Below are positions 58,501 to 64,000 of a DNA stretch of 64,000 nt, piece by piece (position 1 is the first letter of the stretch; each line of letters starts with the position of its first letter). Source of the stretch: Eutreptiella sp. 'Long Island Sound 2002' (Eukaryota; Euglenozoa; Euglenophyceae; Eutreptiales; Eutreptiaceae); NCBI GenBank assembly GCA_964036045.1, contig OZ038383.1, positions 63,431,725 to 63,495,724 on the forward strand, given 5' to 3'. Made by a program: the position numbers and the translations under genes. The notes beneath the pieces were generated by a model. That model was not told the DNA's origin. It did not search any database and worked only from the letters and a program-made list of their open reading frames with translations.

Positions 58501-59840
58501 CCGCGGATGCGGAGAGATATGTCTTCAAACGGTTCAGGTACCGCCTGCCGGAAGTGCTCGGCGAGCTATACTTCGTGGCGACCAAGGAGGGGAGAATCAA
58601 GACCCTCAAAGAAGCCAAGAAGTGGCTCAACGAGCAGGAGCGGGTGGACGCTCCGCAGGTGGCTGCCAAGCGCTGGAAGTCCATCAAGCTTGAGCATGAT
58701 GGACGGGAGATCCGCCTACGAGAGTGGCGAGACTTCCGAGGGAAATACACCCTCTTCCGCCGCAACGTGGAGGATTGGAACGAGGGTGACGAGCAGGCTC
58801 GCCTGCTCTCCATGCTGCTGGAAGCATGGATCAAGAGGGTCACCAAGGAGGAATCCAAGCGGGCCAAGTCCAACCACACGGTCAAGATGATGCTCCCCAA
58901 AGAGTATCACTCGAACGTGGTGGCTTGGGCGAAGAAGAACGTGGCCCGGGATGTCAAACGGCACTCCCTGCGGAACGCTCTTCTCATCACCGTCTCGGGC
59001 GATCGCGAGAAGACCGCGATGTGGCGCCTTGACGATTGTGAGTTGAGCGGCCAGACCATCCGTCTGCAGCCCATCCCGGCGCGGATGAGCTGCGACGAGA
59101 TCCTGGAGTGGGTTGGCGAGGAAGTGCTCAAGGAGTACCGAAACCTCCACCACACCCGCGGGTTGAGGCCCGGCGACCGCGACGTCAACTACGTTGGCGA
59201 GGGACCTGGCGGGGAAGATGCCATGGACCCAGCGGGAGCCGGCGGCGATGGGACTCTCGTCGACGATGACGACGACGATGAGCCCGCCGAAGTGGCCGTT
59301 TGCGCCTTCGTGGCCAAGAACCTGAACGCGGGGAGCAAACCGGGAAACTGGAAGCCCCTGCAGCAGGGTTGGAAGAAGCAGGAGAAGAGGGACCCTCGCC
59401 GTATTGGCGACCCTCCGCTGTCCTTTGGGGAGTTCATACGAGCTCACCCTCAGGGCTGTTTCGTGTGTTATGGGAGGAAGCGAGGCTTCAACCATGACCA
59501 CCGAACATGCCCCATCCACAAGGCCGACACGGACGCTTACAAGAAGGCGCACGGGTCGAAGAAGCGTGCGCCCGCGGGTATCCGGGAAGCCAAGATGGAG
59601 GTGGACAAGGACGAGCTGGCCAAGCTGATGTCGTCGGTGGGGACCGAATTGGCCAAGGAGATCCAGGAGATCAAGCGGAACTGGGTCCCCAGATCGGACA
59701 ACAAGAACAAGGAGAACAACCAGAATGACCAGAACAAGGACAAGGACAAGAACAAGGGTAAGAAAGGGGGAAGTAAGAAGGGCATCAACGACGTTGAGGC
59801 CGAGGAGAACACCCCCTCTTCCACAACCGACGCCCCCTAG
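55515..59840 (+). CDS. gag: Element C Gag, 1441 residues
   Basis: Structural protein of the retrotransposon particle. ATG 55515 is chosen because A has its ATG at the same place; the frame is open a little further upstream without an ATG. Approximate residues: 1-100 Trp-rich N-terminal block of unknown fold; 100-330 charged and Pro/Ser linker; 332-449 Ala/Glu/Lys coiled coil; 450-595 basic then acidic linker; 596-659 collagen-like Pro-Pro-Gly and Gly-Gly-Pro repeats; 674-729 second heptad-like segment; 730-950 Arg/Pro/Ser-rich; about 955-1240 capsid-like domain (Tyr-Asp-Gly-Asn-Pro at 969); an acidic Asp run; 1315-1332 zinc knuckle CX2CX8HX4C; 1390-1441 Lys/Asn/Asp tail. Typical Ty3/gypsy Gags are a few hundred residues, so this is very long. 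It ends at TAG 59838-59840, in frame with pol. Confidence 0.9.
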   Translation: MVNWQEAGRRWPQPHPHVARLLRRLLWDQQYRYSNPQCEGGMPGSFELREDMGEDRLRAVEEWLRAEGYEYRFRRKRWRTWTRPDRPGEGLRPDGIEEDEDPNAYPSGASINVSLWDVIEKNFPEPGSERRLQGSSSASPATEKRSAGDRKRDRKWREYQESLAAEAAQGAKGGTPAPSPQRANGGHHPGSTTLGDYIQVAKQTQAKPRPLLLRARQAPAGPSSDVESAHRGRMPADQASSSSSIAPERDVARACERACGVPCNRRVARQRARQYSAAVEGAAGIAQEEAAEWAHGMAIHAQTVAAIAAGLTAVAAHGAATAQVNGELAAADEEARLTQEAIACKEAEVKALEETLAQERAKKEAEERAHAEATAKAQEDAAKKEAIEAARRKVAEEKAKTEAELAALEAQKAQLQQAREAEAARAREEAEARAAAATAAAMEEAEAKLHRETPPGGSRVETLRKLFERDASSRMTLDEADTGSSGSSGTTARRRRKGKGKTPERPRRPAGGHPHDSDPFFTASDGDERGRRHRQVVAWTGGGGGDVPMEPEGEDEDPPPPYRSSESSVTETPRWGDMDEDDDMEFGITRKRPSSDPPRRPGGDPPGPPGGGPSGPPGGRPPSGPPGGGPPGGGGPPQPGGPGGGPPGGPPEDSDDPPGNGDPDTTWWWIVYLRRRVQLLELEVDTGKVEMAHISTVAARAQKELDIARAETKSLTNVVSGLQERLDALEARGSVSSDHPPLESGSSDDGWGPGPGPGRPHAPGGAPRSRPSASAPSHHSAGRRNERVPPGSGSEEWRDEWLSAEYRNRRAPPRTPVRPRRPAPPPGPPPRPVPISVAGGRNGGLRDEVPRGDVEWDVGEGEDLDLDLEEFDISPPRGVTREAAELSCRRRDEDAYMERVRREHFGSAYVEEPRRSHRDSMEEMDVAAVGVRGRGRWEPRSTSRPAFMVSKAADAAVWEDLKDIKPPMYDGNPLNLDRFLEKLDDWELTVTEDLPPADAERYVFKRFRYRLPEVLGELYFVATKEGRIKTLKEAKKWLNEQERVDAPQVAAKRWKSIKLEHDGREIRLREWRDFRGKYTLFRRNVEDWNEGDEQARLLSMLLEAWIKRVTKEESKRAKSNHTVKMMLPKEYHSNVVAWAKKNVARDVKRHSLRNALLITVSGDREKTAMWRLDDCELSGQTIRLQPIPARMSCDEILEWVGEEVLKEYRNLHHTRGLRPGDRDVNYVGEGPGGEDAMDPAGAGGDGTLVDDDDDDEPAEVAVCAFVAKNLNAGSKPGNWKPLQQGWKKQEKRDPRRIGDPPLSFGEFIRAHPQGCFVCYGRKRGFNHDHRTCPIHKADTDAYKKAHGSKKRAPAGIREAKMEVDKDELAKLMSSVGTELAKEIQEIKRNWVPRSDNKNKENNQNDQNKDKDKNKGKKGGSKKGINDVEAEENTPSSTTDAP

Positions 59841-59987
59841 CGGAGCCCCTGCAGCCAAGGGCCCCAGCTAGGGCGGTCGCAGGATGGTGACGTGGGAAGC
59901 GCCGAACCATCCCAGTCGGGAGTCGATAAGCACAAGGGGACTGCCGCGGGCGGAAGGCCCGGTCCGGCGCCCAGTCGCTGAGGCGGG

Positions 59988-62582
59988 GTGAGGGCAAGTG
60001 AAGGCACGAACCCTTGCACCCGTCCGTCCTTCGCGACCAAGAATGTGTTTGATGTACTACAGGATCTATCCGAGAGTATCAGAGGATCACCCGGACCGCA
60101 GCTGGATGCTGCAGATGGGCAGCCTGAGCCCATTGTCCACGACCTGCACCAGTTGCTTGTGGAGCTTCTGGAACGGCCGGAGATCCTGAGTTTGCACGCC
60201 GTGCGCCGTGTCGGTCGCGAGCGGCAGTTGCATCTTAAGGTCCGTGCCTTATGCGGGGAAGTGGAAAAGGTTTTCGACGTGTTGGTCGACACGGGAGCTC
60301 AGGTCAGCTTGGTCAAGGCTGGCCTACTTCCACCAGAGTGTCTGACCGACAGTCGGAAACCTGTCAGGCTGAAGGTGGCGAACGGCCAGTACATGGTGGG
60401 AGGCACGAAGGAAGCGGCCATTGGGCTGCAGTTCGTGAACCATAGTGAGCTGAGCCGCCCAGACCTCGGCAAGGAAATCCTCCTGCACGGTAGCTTCTAC
60501 GAGGCCGAGATGGACTGGGACATGATCGTCGGGTACGACTTCATGATGGAGACGGACTCCGGCGTCCTCCCGGCCCAGGCTTCCATGACCCTGTACCAGG
60601 ACGACCAACTCTCGTGGCTTTCGTCACCTGAGCACCATGTGGAATGCCAATGGATCCACCCCGAACGCAATCAGCTCAAAGTGGCCGCGCTGGACACTGA
60701 GCCAACTGGTCCTGCAAACCAGGAGTACGGCGTAAGGCCGGAAGTGGCGAGCCGAGTTGTCGCGGACTTGGGAGCTTCGGATCTGGCCCTGGATGCGTTC
60801 TCTTCAGGAACCTCCGCCCATCTTCGGGTATGTGAGAAGTACTGGAGCGCCCAGGACTCCGCGTGGAAGAAGCACTGGGGTCCGCATCAAGGATTGATGT
60901 GGATCCATTGCCCCCGTTGGGACATTCCAAGAGCGATAGCGAAGATTCGCAAGGACCGCTCCAAGGCAGTGCTGGTTGTTCCTATGGGATGCACCGAGGA
61001 GGAAAGTACCCGACATTGGGTAGCCTCATTGACCAACATGACCTTGAACAAGGTCGTCCTACCGGCTGGAGAGAGTGTCTATCAGGACGCTAAGGGACAG
61101 CCCATGCCACCCCAGAGATGGCCAACAGAATTCCACTATGTGGATGGGGGCCTTGATCAGGCCGACACCACGGACTTCGTGTGTGTCAACCGCATCATAG
61201 CAGAGCCCTGGCGGCACTGCTTTGCGGTTCCCCCTGTTGACATCGAAGAATCGGATTCGGAAGACCCCCTCACTGAAGAGGAGTGGGATCTGGTTCAGGG
61301 GTATATGGATCAGCCCTTTCACGACTGGGGAAACCAGCGTGAGGGCAAAGGCCAGGACAAAGCCTGGTGGGAAGTGGACTCAATCGTCTCCGGTTCCTAT
61401 GACGGGAATACCTTCGTACAGAGGGTGCTGGATCACATGTCCAGCCAAGACGAGCCGCCTGGCGGTAACCCACCCACCTACGGCGATCTGTTCCGAGGCA
61501 AGACCAGGGATGGCCCTTTGGGCCACCTGGGAAGACCACCTGAGCCGAAAGCGAGCGGAGTAGCTACCCCTCAAGTAAGCTCCGTGGTTCAAGTGCCCGG
61601 AAAAGCCAAGGCGGAGTCCGATGACTGCCCCAAGATCCAGGCGTTGAGGGCCAGACTGAAGCAGAAGTATGGCGAGACCTTCTTCAGCAGTAAGCCTGTG
61701 TTTCCTCCACCGGTACGTGGACCGTATGGCGAGGCCAAGATACGACTGAAGCAGGACCCCCGTGTGTATCGCCACCGGGAGTTTGCCCTGAGGGGCGAGA
61801 GGAAAGAGGCCATGGAGAAGATCCTCCGTGACTTCATCCAGAGAGGCTGGCTTGAGCCGTGCCACTCCGAGTGGGCCTCTCCCTGTTTCGTCGTCCCCAA
61901 GAAGGTTGCCGGTGAGTGGCGGCTCGTGGTCGACTACCGCGGCCTGAACGCCCAAACGCAGCACGACAGCTATACGCTGCCCCTCATTGAGGACATGCTG
62001 CAAAAGCAACACCGGCGGAGGATCTTCACGGTGATTGACCTGAAACATGGTTATCATCAGATGCCTCTCGCCGAAGAGTCCCGTGCCTGCACAGCCATGA
62101 GCACTCCACTTGGACGTCTCCAGTGGGAGGTGATGCCCATGGGCGTCACCAACGGCAATGCGGCTTTTCAGCGGATGCTGGAGAACCTGCTTGAGCCAGT
62201 GCGCGACTGTGCGGACCCCTTCGTGGACGACGTGATCATCGCGTCCGGGGACCCCAGCATGAGCTACGAGGAGCTCCCGGAGGCACATGAAAGGGACGTC
62301 ACTCGAGTGCTCGACATTCTGGTTCGGCACAAACTCACGGGCAGCAGTGACAAGGCCACCATTGCGGTAAGCGAGGTGGTCTTCGCTGGCCACGTAGTCG
62401 GGAACGGGCAGCGAAAGCCCATACCTGGCAAGGTGGCTGCAATTGAGCACTGGGAAAAGCCCAAGACGGTCTCTGAGCTACGGGCGTATCTGGGGTTCTG
62501 CAATTACTACTCGGGGTATATCAAAATGTATGCCGAGTATGCAGCCCCCATGACGACCATGCTCAAGGGCAACCGAGAGTAG
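59988..62582 (+). CDS. pol: Element C Pol: protease and reverse transcriptase, ended by an internal TAG
   Basis: 864-codon frame in the same frame as gag, without an ATG; the first coordinate is a GTG inside continuous Pol sequence. It is probably made as a Gag-Pol fusion. Residues from 59988: aspartic protease with Asp-Thr-Gly-Ala at 101-104 and Trp-Asp-Met-Ile-Val-Gly-Tyr near 177; a linker of about 400 residues, unusually long, with no domain recognised; RT with Val-Asp-Tyr-Arg-Gly-Leu-Asn at 648, catalytic Asp 684 in Val-Ile-Asp-Leu, and Phe-Val-Asp-Asp at 745-748; then the thumb. TAG at 62580 replaces a Glu codon (GAG in A) and cuts off RNase H and integrase. A TGA near 59975, where A has an Ser codon, would also block a Gag-Pol fusion in this copy. 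Confidence 0.88.
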   Translation: MRASEGTNPCTRPSFATKNVFDVLQDLSESIRGSPGPQLDAADGQPEPIVHDLHQLLVELLERPEILSLHAVRRVGRERQLHLKVRALCGEVEKVFDVLVDTGAQVSLVKAGLLPPECLTDSRKPVRLKVANGQYMVGGTKEAAIGLQFVNHSELSRPDLGKEILLHGSFYEAEMDWDMIVGYDFMMETDSGVLPAQASMTLYQDDQLSWLSSPEHHVECQWIHPERNQLKVAALDTEPTGPANQEYGVRPEVASRVVADLGASDLALDAFSSGTSAHLRVCEKYWSAQDSAWKKHWGPHQGLMWIHCPRWDIPRAIAKIRKDRSKAVLVVPMGCTEEESTRHWVASLTNMTLNKVVLPAGESVYQDAKGQPMPPQRWPTEFHYVDGGLDQADTTDFVCVNRIIAEPWRHCFAVPPVDIEESDSEDPLTEEEWDLVQGYMDQPFHDWGNQREGKGQDKAWWEVDSIVSGSYDGNTFVQRVLDHMSSQDEPPGGNPPTYGDLFRGKTRDGPLGHLGRPPEPKASGVATPQVSSVVQVPGKAKAESDDCPKIQALRARLKQKYGETFFSSKPVFPPPVRGPYGEAKIRLKQDPRVYRHREFALRGERKEAMEKILRDFIQRGWLEPCHSEWASPCFVVPKKVAGEWRLVVDYRGLNAQTQHDSYTLPLIEDMLQKQHRRRIFTVIDLKHGYHQMPLAEESRACTAMSTPLGRLQWEVMPMGVTNGNAAFQRMLENLLEPVRDCADPFVDDVIIASGDPSMSYEELPEAHERDVTRVLDILVRHKLTGSSDKATIAVSEVVFAGHVVGNGQRKPIPGKVAAIEHWEKPKTVSELRAYLGFCNYYSGYIKMYAEYAAPMTTMLKGNRE

Positions 62583-64000
62583 ACCAAGAAGGGGTCCAAG
62601 AAGGCTCTGGTCTGGACACCTGAGTCCGACCGTGCCTTTGAGGGGATGAAGCAGGCGCTGCTATCCGCAGTGGGTCTGCACCTCGTGGATCCCGACCGAG
62701 GGTTCGTCCTACGCACCGACGCTTCCGACTACGCCATTGGCGCCGTGTTGGAGCAAGTGCTTGATGACGGGAGGCACGTGCCCGTGGCCTTCTGGAGCCC
62801 AGTCCTGGCGGAAGGCCAGAGACGGACGTGGACGCCCCGTGAAAAGGAGGCGTATGTCATCGTCATGGCTCTCAGGAAATGGGCTGGGTACATAGCCCTC
62901 CATCCCGTCACCGTCTGCACCGACCATCAGAGTCTGCAGTCGTGGCACAAGGAGCACGTGGACACCCCCTCAGGTCCCGCCTCCCGACGGGCAAGATGGC
63001 ACGAGACCTTGGCCAAGTTCGACCTTACGGTTGTTTATATTCCTGGAAAGGATAACACCGTGGCGGACTGTCTCAGTAGGTGGGCCTATCCCGCCAGCAA
63101 GGGCATGCAGGACATCTCTGCCCATGGCGATGAGGCTGAGACCGCTGAAGCCAAGAGGATCATTGAAATGGAGCGCCTGATGGAGGAGGAGGGTGCTAAA
63201 TGCTTCGTCGTCATGGCCGCGGATGCCCCCCTCGCAACGAGGGTGAGCAGAGCGGTCAGAGTACTCGCCCCTGAGGGAGCTGAGTCCGACCAGCACCTCT
63301 TCCCGAAGTCTTGCCTCCAGGACGACTGGACCGACGATTACGCCAAGTCTGAGGCCTTTGCGGCCGAGTATAGGGCTGTGACCGACCCTGACGACGGGCA
63401 GAAGTGGCCAAAGGGGCTGACTGAGGAAGATGGCAAGCTCTACCGGAATGGTAAGCTGCTAGTACCAGAGTCCCGGGTGCTCGAGCTGTGTGAAGCTTGG
63501 CACCACCACATGCTGCACCCAGGGGTCAAGAAGCAAGGTCTTGACATGCAGCGTCGGTTCGAGATCGACCATATCGTTCTCTACACCGCCATCAAGAAGG
63601 TCAGGAAGGGTTGCTCGGTCTGTCAGGCCTGCAATCCTGATAACCGGAGCGTCAAGGGGGAAGCCCAATGGACCCCGGTTCCTGACCAGCCCATGGAGAG
63701 CGTGGCCATGGACGTCTTCTCCATGCCCGAAGTGCACATTGGCAAGGAGTCCTTTGACTGTGTGGTTCTCTGTGTGGACCGCCACAGCGGCTACATTGTA
63801 GCCGTTCCGGCACGCAAAAAGGGGTTGCTTGCCAGAGAAGTGGCAGTCATGATGATTCGTCATTGGCTGACCGTCTTTGACATCCCCCGCACCATTTGCA
63901 GTGACCGAGGGCCCCAGTTTACTGGTGGCTGGTTCAAGGCTATGTGTTCCCTCATGGGGATACGTCATGCCAAGAGCGTCGCCTATCTCAGCCGGTCTAA
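62583..64000 (+). pseudogene. pol: Element C Pol continued: RNase H and integrase, partial
   Basis: Same frame as the upstream part and free of stops to the window edge. RNase H: Leu-Arg-Thr-Asp-Ala-Ser near 62709 with the first catalytic Asp, Glu-Lys-Glu-Ala-Tyr, then Cys-Thr-Asp-His-Gln near 62917. A Glu/Ala-rich linker follows. Integrase zinc domain: Trp-His-His-His-Met-Leu-His near 63498 and Cys-Ser-Val-Cys-Gln-Ala-Cys near 63613. Integrase core: first catalytic Asp in Ala-Met-Asp-Val-Phe near 63709 and second in Cys-Ser-Asp-Arg-Gly-Pro near 63900. The catalytic Glu, end of integrase and chromodomain lie beyond 64000. It is classed as a pseudogene only because of the TAG just upstream; domain residues look intact. 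Confidence 0.87.

Larger units (their letters stand above)
52110..64000 (+). mobile_element. Element C: Ty3/gypsy element, best-preserved copy, 3' end outside window
   Basis: Order: 5' LTR (52110-55076), leader (55077-55514), gag (55515-59840), pol (59841 to beyond 64000). Gag is a single open frame of 1441 codons. Pol is open except for TGA near 59975 and TAG at 62580-62582. The 5' LTR starts inside the LTR of element B, so C is the younger insertion. The chromodomain, 3' spacer and 3' LTR, expected from elements A and B, lie to the right of the window. Confidence 0.93.

Overview
This window is repeat-dominated nuclear DNA from a eukaryote. No bacterial-style gene cluster, no intact host gene, no canonical tRNA or rRNA gene and no CRISPR array is visible. 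The recognisable coding matter is almost all from LTR retrotransposons of the Ty3/gypsy order with a C-terminal chromodomain (chromovirus type). The host cannot be named from the sequence. A repeat-rich alga or other plant-lineage or protist genome would fit (large chromovirus load, GC-rich satellites, AACCCTA-type telobox motifs), but this is only a suggestion.

Layout. 1-1530: a 209-bp GC-rich satellite that runs off the left edge. 2276-3321: integrase and chromodomain remnant of a different gypsy family (element D). 4670-21288: element A on the minus strand, with long LTRs (about 3.2 kb), gag and pol, degraded by stops and frameshifts; its left (3') LTR is cut off at 4670. 21289-29969: no recognisable gene, several short tandem-repeat patches. 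29970-38130: a scrambled zone holding pieces of element B (protease-RT at 33270-34655, mid-RT inverted at 30647-30978, RT end and RNase H at 37198-38130), two inverted copies of a dispersed repeat X, a detached LTR tail and a tRNA-like insertion. 38131-44511: 6.4 kb of foreign DNA inside element B, including a strongly T-depleted stretch and a 65-bp tandem array with a 1245-bp higher-order repeat. 44512-52109: the rest of element B (integrase, chromodomain, 3' spacer, polypurine tract, 3' LTR). 52110-64000: element C on the plus strand, the best-preserved copy, apparently nested in the LTR of B and running off the right edge inside integrase.

A, B and C are one family. All begin their LTR with TGAAGCGG; A and B show a purine tract directly before it. 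In A and C a very large Gag (1441 residues in C) and Pol lie in the same frame, separated by a conserved UAG. Pol order is aspartic protease (DTGA), RT (FVDD), RNase H, integrase (HHCC, then DDE core) and, in A and B, chromodomain. Gag would form the particle, Pol would copy RNA to DNA and integrate it, and the chromodomain would be expected to steer integration to marked chromatin. All homology statements come from reading by eye; no search or alignment was run.
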